Source: Microbacterium azadirachtae (GTDB lineage: Bacteria; Actinomycetota; Actinomycetes; Actinomycetales; Microbacteriaceae). Taken from it: a stretch of 34,349 nucleotides of DNA. Below, piece by piece: positions 1-9,300 of this stretch; positions within the stretch are counted from its first letter, which is position 1, and the number at the start of each line of letters is the position of its first letter. The notes beneath the pieces are model-generated. The model saw only the letters and a program-made list of their open reading frames with translations, did not search any database and was not told the DNA's origin. The stretch is taken from positions 1 to 34,349 of the forward strand of contig NZ_JYIT01000051.1 of the NCBI RefSeq assembly GCF_000956545.1. The letters are read 5' to 3'. Made by a program: the position numbers and the translations under genes.

Positions 1-105
1 CACATCGCCGACGCGCTGGTCGCGCGGGGCATCGTGCGCGATCGCGGCGAGGCGTTCGACGGGATCCTGCACCCGCGCGAGGGCTACTACGAGGGGCACT
101 ACGCC
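1..105 (+). pseudogene. Fragment of a PHP-domain phosphoesterase
   Basis: Frame 1 of the + strand reads HIADALVARGIVRDRGEAF and then, after a short gap, GYYEGHYA. This is the pattern of the middle part of actinobacterial PHP-domain (TrpH/YciV-like) metal-dependent phosphoesterases, which typically read R-P-H-(I/L)-A-D-A-L-V, then E-A-F, then YY..HYAP. After about position 105 the expected continuation (a proline after HYA, then an AGG and a metal-binding AHP motif) is missing. The sequence becomes the antisense of the helicase C-terminal tail. The upstream half lies outside the window. The fragment is therefore a gene cut in the middle by a deletion, a rearrangement or an assembly join. Similarity is by eye only. 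Confidence 0.5.
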
Positions 106-1488
106 GCGGTCCGCATCGCCGGCCGGGACGTCCTTCGCGGCGGGCGCCTCGGCGCCCTCGGCGAACGTGGATCCGACGCCCTCCGCGGCACGGCGGCGGC
201 GACGGCGGCGACGCGTGGTGCCCTCGCTCGCGCCTTCCGCGGCGGCCTCGGTGGCGCGCTGCGGCTCGCGCTGCTTGCGCGCGGGCTTCTCGGAGACGGG
301 GGCCGTGACCAGACGCCCCTTCGTGCCGGCGGGGATGTCGAGGTCCTCGTACAGGTGCGGGCTGGAGGAGTAGGTCTCGATCGGCTCCGGCTGGCCGAAC
401 TCGAGGGCGCGGTTGATCAGGGCCCACTTGTGCAGGTCCTCCCAGTCCACGAACGTGACGGCGATGCCGGTGCGGCCCGCGCGGCCCGTGCGGCCGGCGC
501 GGTGCAGGTACGTCTTGTCCTCGTCCGGGATGGTGTGGTTGATCACGTGGGTGACGTCGTCGACGTCGATGCCGCGGGCGGCGACGTCGGTCGCGACGAG
601 CACGTCCTTCTTGCCGGCCTTGAACGCGGCCATCGAGCGCTCGCGCTGGTCCTGGCCCATGTCGCCGTGCACGCCGCCGACATTGAAGCCGCGGTCGCTG
701 AGCTCGTCGACGAGGCGCTGCGCGGCACGCTTGGTGCGCGTGAAGATGACGGTCTTGCCGCGGCCCTCTGCCTGCAGGATGCGGGCGATGACCTCGTCCT
801 TGTCGAGCGAGTGTGCCCGGTACACGAGATGGCGGATGTTCGCCTGCGTGAGGCCCTCGTCGGGGTCGTTGGCGCGGATGTGGATCGGGTTCGTCATGAA
901 GCGGCGCGCCAGCGCCACGATCGGACCCGGCATGGTCGCCGAGAACAGCTGGGTGTGCCGCACCGCCGGGACCTTCTGGAAGATCTTCTCGATGTCGGCG
1001 AGGAAGCCGAGGTCGAGCATCTTGTCGGCCTCGTCGAGCACGACCTCGGTCGCGTGCGAGAGGTCGAGCAGACGCTGGTTGGCGAGGTCGATGAGACGGC
1101 CCGGGGTGCCGACGACGATCTGCGCGCCGGCCTTGAGCTGCTCGATCTGGCCCTCGTACGCCTTGCCGCCGTAGATGGCGACGACGCTCGTGGAACGGCC
1201 GGAGGTGAGCAGATCCATGTCCTCGTAGACCTGGACCGCGAGCTCGCGGGTCGGCACCACGATCAGCGCCTTGACGCCGGGCTCCGGGCTCAGGCCCAGA
1301 CGCTGCACCACGGGGATGCCGAAGCCGAAGGTCTTGCCGGTGCCCGTCTTGGCCTGGCCGATGATGTCCTGGCCGGGAAGGCCGAGGGGGATGGTCTGCT
1401 CCTGGATCGGGAAGGCGTCCACGATGCCTTTGGCCGCGAGCGCGTCCACGATGTCCTGGTCGATGCCGAGATCGGAGAAAGTCGTCAC
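1..1488 (-). CDS. rhlE: DEAD/DEAH-box ATP-dependent RNA helicase (RhlE type), 3' end open
   Basis: RNA-unwinding ATPase of the DEAD-box family, probably acting in ribosome assembly or RNA turnover. The start is the GTG at 1488 (VTTFSDLGI). The order of motifs is complete: Q motif FPIQEQTIP (about residues 26-34), Walker A AKTGTGKT (46-53), DEAD (152-155), SAT (183-185) and motif VI HRAGRTGR (329-336). The C-terminal tail is basic, with eight Arg in a row at about residues 426-433, a usual RNA-binding extension in actinobacterial homologues. No stop codon occurs in this frame down to position 1. However, bases 1 to about 105 look like a foreign PHP fragment on the other strand, so the true helicase coding part probably ends at or before about position 110. 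The gene is divergent from the ferritin-like gene at 1697. The 5' leader is probably around 110 nt. Confidence 0.93.
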   Translation of the reverse strand, partial: MTTFSDLGIDQDIVDALAAKGIVDAFPIQEQTIPLGLPGQDIIGQAKTGTGKTFGFGIPVVQRLGLSPEPGVKALIVVPTRELAVQVYEDMDLLTSGRSTSVVAIYGGKAYEGQIEQLKAGAQIVVGTPGRLIDLANQRLLDLSHATEVVLDEADKMLDLGFLADIEKIFQKVPAVRHTQLFSATMPGPIVALARRFMTNPIHIRANDPDEGLTQANIRHLVYRAHSLDKDEVIARILQAEGRGKTVIFTRTKRAAQRLVDELSDRGFNVGGVHGDMGQDQRERSMAAFKAGKKDVLVATDVAARGIDVDDVTHVINHTIPDEDKTYLHRAGRTGRAGRTGIAVTFVDWEDLHKWALINRALEFGQPEPIETYSSSPHLYEDLDIPAGTKGRLVTAPVSEKPARKQREPQRATEAAAEGASEGTTRRRRRRRRAAEGVGSTFAEGAEAPAAKDVPAGDADRGVVPLVVALARVQDPVERLAAIAHDAPRDQRVGDV

Positions 1489-1604
1489 TGTCTTCTGTTG
1501 CCTGTCCGGCGGGCCCTGCGATCGCTGCGCCGCCTCGTTGATGGGTCCACGCCGAATCCGTATGCACAGGCGCGGGGCTCCGATCCGTCGCCGGAGCGGG
1601 ATCC

Positions 1605-1610
1605 AGCCTA
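1605..1610 (-). promoter_or_regulatory. Candidate -10 box of the helicase gene
   Basis: On the - strand the hexamer TAGGCT stands at 1610-1605, about 115 bases before the helicase GTG at 1488. The same hexamer serves as the likely -10 box of several other genes in this window. A start around 1598 would give a leader of about 110 nt. Long leaders are common in RNA-helicase genes that respond to cold or control themselves. No clear -35 box is visible. Confidence 0.35.
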
Positions 1611-1684
1611 CCGGAGGCCGCCCTCGTCTCCCGGATCGCGGGGGAGACGGTGCGCGCCGCCCCGTCGCGCCGCGGCCGCTCGAC

Positions 1685-1690
1685 TAGGCT
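1685..1690 (+). promoter_or_regulatory. -10 box of a probable leaderless transcript (ferritin-like gene)
   Basis: TAGGCT at 1685-1690 is followed by exactly 6 bases and then the GTG start at 1697. No Shine-Dalgarno sequence precedes the start. This spacing places the transcription start on the start codon, as in known actinobacterial leaderless mRNAs. The rest of 1489-1696 shows no ORF with family signal. Confidence 0.55.
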
Positions 1691-1696
1691 GAGCGC

Positions 1697-2410
1697 GTGG
1701 TGAGGTGGTTCTGGCAGCGCGACAAGGCGCCGCGGCGCACGCTGGTGCTCCGTTCCCGAGGAGACTCGGGGGATGCGACCCGCGTCGACTTCGCGGAGCT
1801 CGCGCCCGAGCTCAACACCTTCCTCGGCCAGGCCGCGTACCTGCAGCTGGGGTACTTCGAGACGCTCACCCGGCTCATCCGCGCCACGAGCGACCTGTCG
1901 GAGAAGGAGATCCTCTCCCGGGCCGCCGGTGCCGCTCTCGCGAAGCACCGCGGCATCGTCGACATCATCACGGCACACGGCGACGATCCGACCGAGGTGA
2001 TGCTGCCGTTCCGCGAGCAGCTCGACGCCTTCCGCCGCAAGACCCTCGGACCGAGGATCGCGGAGACGATGCTCGCGGTCTATCTCACGGCCGGCATGCT
2101 CGACGACTTCTACCTCGCGCTCGCGTCCAGCTACGGCGAGACCGGCGCGAAGATCGCGCAGATCCTCGCCACCGACGACGACCGGCACGAGATCATCGGG
2201 ATCGTGCAGGCCACCATCGCGAGCGACGAGCAGTGGCGCTCCCTGCTGTCGCTGTGGGGACGCCGCCTGGTAGGCGACACGATCCTCGTGGCGCGTGCGG
2301 CGCTGCGCCCGCACCTGCCCGGCGCCGAGGACGACAAGCTCGAACCGGTGTTCACCGAGCTCATGGGCGCGCACGCCCGCCGCATGGACGCGATGGGCCT
2401 GGCCTCGTAG
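1697..2410 (+). CDS. Ferritin-like fold protein (MiaE-like helical bundle)
   Basis: A 237-residue, mostly helical protein of the actinobacterial ferritin-like family that sits next to the DEAD-box helicase and DUF3107 in many genomes (Rv3210c in M. tuberculosis, from memory). Helices begin around FAELAPELNTFLGQAAYLQL (residues 26-45). Acid/His groups occur at TLTRLIRA, AKHRGIVDII, REQLDAFRR and DDDRHEIIGI. These resemble the four-helix diiron bundle of the tRNA hydroxylase MiaE family, but I could not assign a full E..ExxH metal set with confidence. The exact reaction is unknown. The start is the GTG at 1697, supported by the leaderless promoter just upstream. The 3' end faces the minus-strand membrane protein with only 15 bases between stops. 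Confidence 0.85.
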   Translation: MVRWFWQRDKAPRRTLVLRSRGDSGDATRVDFAELAPELNTFLGQAAYLQLGYFETLTRLIRATSDLSEKEILSRAAGAALAKHRGIVDIITAHGDDPTEVMLPFREQLDAFRRKTLGPRIAETMLAVYLTAGMLDDFYLALASSYGETGAKIAQILATDDDRHEIIGIVQATIASDEQWRSLLSLWGRRLVGDTILVARAALRPHLPGAEDDKLEPVFTELMGAHARRMDAMGLAS

Positions 2411-2425
2411 CGGAGCGGAGTCCGC

Positions 2426-2713
2426 TCAGATGCCGAGCTCGGCGCGACGCACGGCGTCGCCGTGGTGACGCACGCGCGTGACGACCGCGCCGGCGAGCGC
2501 CGAGACCACGACGGCTCCGCCGAGCGCGATCAGCCACAGCCAGACGCTCGACTCCTTCATCCCCGCCCACTGCCCGAGCGTGTAGGCGGCCGCCGCGACC
2601 GCGGTCGCGACGGCGGGGACCAGCGCGACCCCGCGCACCTCGCGATGCGGGAGCGCGTAGTGCACCGCGACGCCCAGGACACAGGCGGCGATCAGCGCGA
2701 GCAGGATGTACAT
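2426..2713 (-). CDS. Small membrane protein, three predicted helices, unknown function
   Basis: A 95-residue hydrophobic protein. Helices are visible at residues 2-21 (ILLALIAACVLGVAVHYAL), about 28-50 (VALVPAVATAVAAAAYTLG) and about 57-79 (VWLWLIALGGAVVVSALAGA), followed by a basic, charged tail ending RRAELGI. I recognise no named family beyond a type of small membrane protein common in Microbacteriaceae. It starts 5 bases after the DUF3107 stop and is almost surely cotranscribed with it. The operon may place it with the stress-related DUF3107 protein, but no function can be read from the sequence. Confidence 0.75.
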   Translation of the reverse strand: MYILLALIAACVLGVAVHYALPHREVRGVALVPAVATAVAAAAYTLGQWAGMKESSVWLWLIALGGAVVVSALAGAVVTRVRHHGDAVRRAELGI

Positions 2714-2718
2714 GCGGC

Positions 2719-2943
2719 TCAGGCCACGAAGCCGACGCGACGGGACTCCTCGGTCCCGAGCTCGACGTAGCCGAGGTTCGCCGTCGGCACGATGTAGGAG
2801 TTGCCCTTGGTGTCGCTCAGCTCGACGTGGCTCGCACCCTGGTCGAGCGCGCCGGCGATCTGCGTGCGCACCTCGTCGGCCGAGGCGGACGTCTCGAAGC
2901 TGAGCTCACGGCCGGTGTTGATGATGCCGATGCGGATCTCCAC
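2719..2943 (-). CDS. DUF3107 family protein
   Basis: A 74-residue soluble protein beginning VEIRIGIINTGRELSFE and ending RRVGFVA. This is the full length and conserved pattern of the actinobacterial DUF3107 family (the TB9.4/Rv3208A type in M. tuberculosis, from memory). Its biochemical role is not known. The start is the GTG at 2943, preceded by a good Shine-Dalgarno AAGGAG with 6 bases of spacing. A longer reading frame continues upstream but is only the antisense of the next gene. It is the first gene of a two-gene unit with the membrane protein at 2426-2713, divergent from adnA. Confidence 0.9.
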   Translation of the reverse strand: MEIRIGIINTGRELSFETSASADEVRTQIAGALDQGASHVELSDTKGNSYIVPTANLGYVELGTEESRRVGFVA

Positions 2944-2989
2944 GGAATGCTCCTTGAATGTCGTGCTCTTCGAAAGCGGGTGTCCGGTC

Positions 2990-2995
2990 ACTCTA
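2990..2995 (-). promoter_or_regulatory. Candidate -10 box for the DUF3107 unit
   Basis: On the - strand TAGAGT occupies 2995-2990, about 47 bases before the DUF3107 start. The leader would be about 40 nt and carries the Shine-Dalgarno. A short perfect inverted repeat, GGCCCG-A-CGGGCC at 3001-3013, lies immediately upstream, between the -10 and the expected -35 position. It could be an operator or only a GC-rich coincidence. Confidence 0.35.
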
Positions 2996-3109
2996 TCGCG
3001 GGCCCGACGGGCCGGGATCGAGGGCGGCGCCCTGTTCGCCGAGGGCGATTGCGCCGTCCCGCCCGCAGGGGCGACCGCCGCGGACGAGGCCGATGTCGGC
3101 CGCGCCGGA

Positions 3110-3115
3110 TAGCGT
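3110..3115 (+). promoter_or_regulatory. -10 box of a probable leaderless adnA transcript
   Basis: TAGCGT at 3110-3115, then 6 bases, then the ATG at 3122. There is no Shine-Dalgarno at a usable distance. The 178-base gap 2944-3121 between the divergent DUF3107 and adnA starts holds only these regulatory signals. Confidence 0.5.
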
Positions 3116-3121
3116 GGGAGC

Positions 3122-6100
3122 ATGCTCGACGCCTCCGCCCCGACCCCTGCGCAGGCGGCCGTGATCGACGCGCCGGCGACGGCCGTCGGAACCGTGATCG
3201 GCGCTCCCGGCACCGGCAAGACGCACGCGCTGGTGGAGCGCGTCGCGGGCCTGCTCGAGCAGGGGCTGGCCCCCGAGCAGGTGCTCGCGCTGACGCCCAG
3301 CAGGCAGGCCGCGACCGCGCTACGCGACCGGATCGGCGTGCGCGTGCGGGTCGCCACCCCGGGCCCGCTGGCCCGATCCCTCGGTTCCTTCGCGTTCCAG
3401 CTGGTGCGCGGCACCATGGTGCACGCGGGCTTCGAGCCGCCGGCGCTGCTCACCGGCGCGGACCAGGACCGGATCATCGCCGATCTGCTCGCCGGCGACG
3501 CCGACGACGAGCAGGAGGGGCTGCCGAGCCGCTGGCCCGAGCACCTCGCCGCCACCGTGCGCTCGTCGCGGGCCTTCCGCTCGGAGCTGCGCGCCTTCCT
3601 CGCGGAGTGCGTCGAGCTCGGGGTGACCCCCGCGGAGCTGGAGGCCTCGGGCCGCCCGGCCTGGCGGGCGGTGGCGTCCTTCGCCCGCGCGTACCGGAGG
3701 GTGCTCGATCGCGCGCGCTCCGCGCATCGGGACGCGGCGGACCTGCTGGCGGAGGCGTCCACGATCCTGCGCACGGCGCAGCCGGACGAGCTCGGGGCTC
3801 TCAGCCGGCTGACGGTCGTCCTCATCGACGACGCGCAGGAGCTCACCGCGGGCGGCGTCGCCCTGGTTGCGGCCCTGCGCGCCCGCGGTATCGCGGTGCA
3901 GGCGTTCGGGGATCCGGACATCTCCTCCGGAGCGTTCCGCGGCGCGGGACCCGAGCTGTTCGCCGAGGTGGTGGCCATGCTGGGCGACGTGCATGTGCTC
4001 GATGCTCCGCACCGCCAGGATCCGCCTCTCACCGCGCTCACCCGCACGGTCGTCCAGACGATCGGCGCGTCGGGCCGGGTCGAGCATCGGCGCGCACCGG
4101 TCGCTGCCGACACCGCGGATCCGGACGCGGTGCAGACGTTCATCGCGCCCTCGCCGCACGAGGAGCACGACGTCATCGCCCGGACGCTGCGGGAATGGCA
4201 CCTCCTGCGGGGTGTCGCGTGGGAGCGCATGGCCGTGATCGCGCACGACACCCGGCAGGTCGCCGCGCTGGAGGCGGAGCTTGCTGCACGCGAGGTGCCC
4301 ACGCGGGCCGCCGGCGTGCAGCGCCCGCTCGGAAGCGAGACCGTGGTGCGGGACATCGTCGGGATCGTGCGGCTCGCCCTCACCGAGCCGGCGGAGCGCG
4401 ACCCGCAACTGGTCGCCGAGGCGCTGCGCACGCCGTTCGGCGGACTCGACGGGGTGGGTCTGCGTCGGCTGCGCGCCCGGCTGCGGCACCTCGAGCTCGA
4501 GGCGGGGGGATCCGCGCCCGCCCGGCTGCTGCTGCGCGACGGCATCGCGGAGCCCGCCCAGCTCGCCCGGGTCGACACTGCGGAGGCGCGCACGGCCGAC
4601 CGCTTCGGCACCATGCTGCGCGAGGTGCGGGAAGGATGGCTGCGGGGCGAGACGATCCACGAGCTGCTCTGGCGCGTCTGGGACGCCTCGCGCGCCCCCG
4701 ACGGACGGCGGCTCGCCGTGGCCTGGCAGGAGATCGCCGAGGGCTCGGGCGGCGGCCGGGCGTCGGGCACCGAGACCGCGCGTGCCCTCGACGCCCTCGT
4801 CGCGCTGTTCGACGCGGCCAAGCGCTCGGTCGAGCGCGCCCCGGAGAAGGGGCCCGAGGCGTTCATCCACGACATCCTCGACAGCGAGGTCCCCGAGGAC
4901 TCGTTGTCGGCCCCGGACCGCCCGGGCACGGTCACCCTGATGACGCCCGCGACCGCACTCGGCACCGAGTTCGACGCCGTGGTGATCGCGGGCGTGCAGG
5001 ACGGCGTCTGGCCGAACGTCCGGCTGCGCGGAGGCCTGTTGGAGACCTGGCGGCTGGCCGAGGCGGTCGCCGCGGCGCGCTCCGGCGAGCCCGAGCACGT
5101 GCACTCCACGCTCGACCGTCGCCGCGCCGCGCTCCATGACGAGCTGCGCCTGTTCGTGCGGGCGATCTCCCGGGCACGCCATCGTCTGCTCGTCACCGCC
5201 GTGGACGATGACGATCAGAGCCCGAGCGCGTTCTTCGGCTTCCTGCCGGATCCGCTGCCGGTGGACGAACGTCACGCGCACCCGCTCACGCTGCGCGGAC
5301 TGGTGGCCCGGCACCGCCGCGTGCTGACCACGTCGGCCGATCCGGCGGCGCGCGCCGCGGCCGCCGGGCAGCTGCGGCTGCTCGCCGAGGCAGAGGTCCC
5401 CGGCGCGGATCCCGACGGGTGGTTCGGAGTGCGCGCGCCGTCGGACGACCGGCCGCTGCGCGACCTGGAGACCGGATCGGTCCCGGTTTCGCCGTCCCGC
5501 CTGGAGGCGTTCGAGGAATGCGGCGTGAACTGGGTGGTGTCGGCGCTCGGCGGCGACACCGTCGCGCCGCCGAGCGCCGGCATCGGGACCATCGTGCACG
5601 CGGCGATGGAGCACGTGCCCGACGGCGACCTCGAGGCCATGCGCCGCATCCTCGACGAGCGCTGGGGCGAGCTGGACTTCGAGACGCCGTGGATCGACGC
5701 CAAGGAGCGGCGCCGCGCGGAGCTCTACGTGCAGCGTCTGCACGACTACCTGGCCGAGGTGCGTCGGCAGGGCGGGCGCGTGGTCGCGTCGGAGGGCGGG
5801 TTCCGCTTCGCCGTCGATCTCGGGCCGGATCCGCGGCCGCACCCGGTCGATCCCGAGCATCCCGAAGGCCAGGCGGTCGTCAGCGGATACATCGACCGGG
5901 TCGAGGCGTATCCGGCGGGCTCCGGGGAGCACGAAGCCGCGCGCGGACGCACGTGGAGCGCGATGTCGTCCGCTGCAGAGGGGGAGCGGGTCGTCGTGGT
6001 GGATCTGAAGACCGGCAAGTACGAGCCGGAGACGGAGGCGAAGGTCGTGGAGCACGCGCAGCTCGCCGCCTACCAGCTCGCGGTCGAGCAGGGCCAGGTG

Positions 6101-6358
6101 GAGGGCGCGGATCCGACGGCGCTCGCCGGCGCCCGGCTGGTGCTCGTCGCGCAGACCATCGGGCAGAGCCCTTACCGGGTGGCGCATCAGCATCGGCTCG
6201 GGGACGAGGCGCGCGCCGCCTTCCTGGAGCGCGTGGCCGAGGCGGGCCGCGGCATGGCGGCGTCGAGCTTCACGGCGCAGGTCGAGGCGCACTGCGCCGA
6301 CACCCAGGTGCGGATCAGCCCCTGCCGCATCCACTCGATCCCGGCGGTGAGCGCATGA
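3122..6358 (+). CDS. adnA: AdnA-like helicase-nuclease subunit of the AdnAB complex
   Basis: First subunit of an AdnAB-type double-strand-break resection motor-nuclease, the actinobacterial counterpart of AddAB/RecBCD. The protein has 1078 residues, close to the roughly 1050 of mycobacterial AdnA. Walker A is GAPGTGKT (27-34). Motif II is IDDAQE (D236 D237 A238 Q239) where an active UvrD-type motor has DExx. Motif III reads GDPDISSGAFRGAG, without the usual Q. Motif V is degraded (MTPATALGTEFDAVV). The C-terminal RecB-like nuclease keeps D961-L-K963 and Q980-LAAYQ. Three Cys that could belong to an iron-sulfur cluster are C800 (EECGVNW), C1058 and C1068. AddB-type clusters need four, so this is open. 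The stop overlaps the adnB start (ATGA), showing translational coupling. The start ATG has leaderless promoter spacing. Confidence 0.88.
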   Translation: MLDASAPTPAQAAVIDAPATAVGTVIGAPGTGKTHALVERVAGLLEQGLAPEQVLALTPSRQAATALRDRIGVRVRVATPGPLARSLGSFAFQLVRGTMVHAGFEPPALLTGADQDRIIADLLAGDADDEQEGLPSRWPEHLAATVRSSRAFRSELRAFLAECVELGVTPAELEASGRPAWRAVASFARAYRRVLDRARSAHRDAADLLAEASTILRTAQPDELGALSRLTVVLIDDAQELTAGGVALVAALRARGIAVQAFGDPDISSGAFRGAGPELFAEVVAMLGDVHVLDAPHRQDPPLTALTRTVVQTIGASGRVEHRRAPVAADTADPDAVQTFIAPSPHEEHDVIARTLREWHLLRGVAWERMAVIAHDTRQVAALEAELAAREVPTRAAGVQRPLGSETVVRDIVGIVRLALTEPAERDPQLVAEALRTPFGGLDGVGLRRLRARLRHLELEAGGSAPARLLLRDGIAEPAQLARVDTAEARTADRFGTMLREVREGWLRGETIHELLWRVWDASRAPDGRRLAVAWQEIAEGSGGGRASGTETARALDALVALFDAAKRSVERAPEKGPEAFIHDILDSEVPEDSLSAPDRPGTVTLMTPATALGTEFDAVVIAGVQDGVWPNVRLRGGLLETWRLAEAVAAARSGEPEHVHSTLDRRRAALHDELRLFVRAISRARHRLLVTAVDDDDQSPSAFFGFLPDPLPVDERHAHPLTLRGLVARHRRVLTTSADPAARAAAAGQLRLLAEAEVPGADPDGWFGVRAPSDDRPLRDLETGSVPVSPSRLEAFEECGVNWVVSALGGDTVAPPSAGIGTIVHAAMEHVPDGDLEAMRRILDERWGELDFETPWIDAKERRRAELYVQRLHDYLAEVRRQGGRVVASEGGFRFAVDLGPDPRPHPVDPEHPEGQAVVSGYIDRVEAYPAGSGEHEAARGRTWSAMSSAAEGERVVVVDLKTGKYEPETEAKVVEHAQLAAYQLAVEQGQVEGADPTALAGARLVLVAQTIGQSPYRVAHQHRLGDEARAAFLERVAEAGRGMAASSFTAQVEAHCADTQVRISPCRIHSIPAVSA

Positions 6359-9300
6359 GCGTCGTGACCGGTGCGGCGCGGGGCGTCGCGGAGAGAGCCG
6401 GCGGCGAGGAGTGGACCGAAGGCGGGCAGGGCGGCCACGGCATCGCCGCGACCGACATCTCGGCGGCGCTCGGCCTCCCGACCCCGACCGAGGCGCAGCA
6501 GCGCGTCATCGAGGCACCGCCGGCACCGGCGCTCGTCGTCGCCGGCGCGGGCAGCGGCAAGACCGAGACCATGTCCGGGCGCGTCGTCTGGCTCGTGGCG
6601 AACGGCTTCGTCGAGCGCGACGAGATCCTCGGTCTCACCTTCACGCGCAAGGCGGCAGGAGAGCTCGCCGAGCGCATCGCGCTGCGCCTGGACCGCATCG
6701 ACGAGTACGGGCGCCGCGGACTGCTGCCGCACCTGCCGGAGATCGTGCGCAGCGGTGCCCTGGAGCGGATCGGCGCCGCGTCGTCCCCAGCGCAGCGCGC
6801 CGCCGTGCAGCGCGAGGTGCTCGACGCCCTCGCCGAGCGGTACGAGACGGGCTGGGATCCGTCCGCGCCGCGCGACGCCACGGATCTGATCATGCGCCCG
6901 CGGGTCTCGACGTACAACGCGTTCGCCGACGGCATCGTGCGCGAGCACGCGGCCCACATCGGCCGCGACCCCGACGCCGCGATGCTCAGCCAGTCCGCCT
7001 CATGGCTCATCGCCCGCGCGGTGGTGCTGCGGGCGGAGATCCCCGGACTCGAGGAGGTCGATCGCTCGCTGAACGGCGTGATCGACGCGGTGCAGCGCCT
7101 GGCGGGGGACGTGCTGGACCACCGGGTCGACCTCGACGCCATGGTCCGCATCGCCGTGCAGCAGGCCGACGCCTTCGAGCCCTACCGCGGCAGCGCGGAC
7201 GTGGGCAAGGCCGTCGAGAACCTCAGGGCCATGCCGATCCTCGCGGATCTGGTGCGCGAGTACATCGCGGAGAAGTCGCGTCGGGGCGTGCTCGACTTCG
7301 CCGACCAGGTCGGCGGCGCGTTCGACATCGTGCAGGCGTCCCCGGAGGTCCGCGCCGAGCTGCGCGCCCAGCATCGGGTCGTGCTGCTCGACGAGTACCA
7401 GGACACGTCCGTGATCCAGACCCGGTTCCTCGCCGCGCTGTTCCGCGACGGCGCCGTGATGGCCGTGGGCGATCCGCATCAGTCGATCTACGGCTGGCGC
7501 GGTGCCAGCGCCGACAACCTGTACGCGTTCGGACGCACCTTCGCCGACGAGCAGGCTGCGCGCACCTACAGTCTGATGACGAGCTGGCGCAACGACGAGC
7601 GCATCCTGCACGTCGCGAACCGGGTGCTGCAGCCGCTGCAGCGCCCGGGGCTGGACGTGCCGGCGCTCGAACCCCGCCCCGGCTCCGGCCAGGGCACAGT
7701 GGACGTGCGCTATGCCGAGACCGTCGACGACGAGGCCGCCGACGTCGCCGCGTGGTTCGCGGAGAGGCGCGCCGCGCACGACGAGGCGTTGGCGGGGCGT
7801 CCGCACACGGGCGCGATCCTGTTCCGCTCCAAGCGGCACATGCAGACGTTCGCGGGCGCGCTCGCGGCCCGCGGGATCCCGCACCGGATCCTCGGACTCG
7901 GCGGCCTGCTCGCGACCCCCGAGGTCGTCGATGTGGTGTCGGCGCTGCGGGTGATCCACGATCCCACGGCCGGGTCCGCGCTGATCCGGCTCCTGGTCGG
8001 GCCCCGGTTCGCGATCGGGGTGGCCGACATGGCGGCCCTGTACGACCTCGCCCGCGAGCTGGCGGTGCGCGACGGTTCGCTCGCCCCGCTCACCGATGAG
8101 CTGAAGCAGCGCCTGCGGTCCTCCCGCGGCGCCGACGAGGCGGTCTCCATCGTCGATGCGGTCGACTTCGTGCGCACCGCGCGAGACGACTACCGGCTGC
8201 TCGAGGGGATCAGCCCGACGGGTCGCGCGCGCCTGCGGGCGGCCGGGGAGATGCTGGAACGGCTGCGCCGCGCGGCGGGGCAGCCCATCCTCGAGCTCAT
8301 CCGCACGATCGAGACCGAGCTGCGCCTGGACATCGAGCTCGCCGTGAACGAGACGCGAGGTCCCGCGCGGGTCGCCGCGACGCAGCTGCGCGCCTTCGGA
8401 GACGAGGTGCGCGCGTTCCTCGTCGCCGACGACCGGGGCACGATCTCGAGCCTGCTGGCGTGGCTGGACAAGGCCGAGATGACGGACGAGCTGATGCCGC
8501 GCACCGAGCCGCCGGAGCCGGGCGTGGTGCAGCTGCTCACGATCCACGGCTCCAAGGGCCTGGAATGGGACGCGGTCGCGGTGGTGCGCCTCGTCGAGGA
8601 CGAGCTGCCCGGGCGGATCTCCGACGCGCAGGGCTGGTTCGGATTCGGCGTGGTGCCGTTCGCGCTGCGCGGTGACAGCGACGCACTGCCGCGGTTCCAG
8701 TGGGATCCGGAGGCGGCCAAGGACGGGGCCGGCACGGATCCCCGCAAGCGCGAGAAGGCCGCTCTCGATTCGCTCGCCGCGGGCATCACGAAGGCGTACC
8801 CGCGCGGGGGAGCGCTGCGGCGGTTCAAGGACGACTACCGCGACTATCAGCGCGCGGAGGAGCGCCGCCTCGCCTACGTCGCGGTGACCCGTGCGCGCAC
8901 CGATCTGCTGCTGACCGGTTCGCACTGGTCGGGGCAGAAGAACATGCGCAAGCCCAGTCCCTACCTGCAGGAGGCGATCGAGGAGCTCGGGCTCGCCCCG
9001 CTGCCTGAGGCGCTCACCGAGGACAATCCCTATGAGGGCACGGCGCGCACGAGCGTGTGGCCGATGGATCCGCTGGGCGGCCGTCGCTCCCGCGTGACGG
9101 CGGCGGCGGAGGAGGTGCGCCGGGCGATCGCGGATCCGCAGCCGGCGGCGCCCACCGAGGAGCTCGCCCGCCTGCTCGCCGAACGCGCAGCCCGACAGCG
9201 GGGCATCGTCGTCGACGCCCCCACCCGCGTTCCCGCGTCCCGGTTCAAGGACTACGTCGCCGACTACGGCGGAACGGTCCGCACGCTCGGCCGGCCCATG

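Noticed and set aside
34..1692. A 552-codon open frame on the + strand
   Set aside because: Beyond the first 105 bases or so it is the antisense of the RhlE helicase and shows only the Arg/Ala/Gly-rich composition of a GC-rich shadow.
2409..2427. Inverted repeat AGCGGA/TCCGCT between the ferritin-like gene and the membrane protein gene
   Set aside because: Only 6-7 bp with no T tract. It could be a weak bidirectional terminator but is not distinguishable from chance in GC-rich DNA.
3320..6334. A 1004-codon open frame on the - strand, and similar ones at 7000-9768 and 17536-20475
   Set aside because: They lie opposite adnA, adnB and UPF0182, have no domain signal, and are Arg/Asp/Gly/His-rich in the way expected for antisense frames at about 70 percent GC.
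5419..6354. Upstream extension of the adnB frame
   Set aside because: The extra 312 codons are an out-of-frame reading of the adnA nuclease domain. The ATG overlapping the adnA stop is the natural start.
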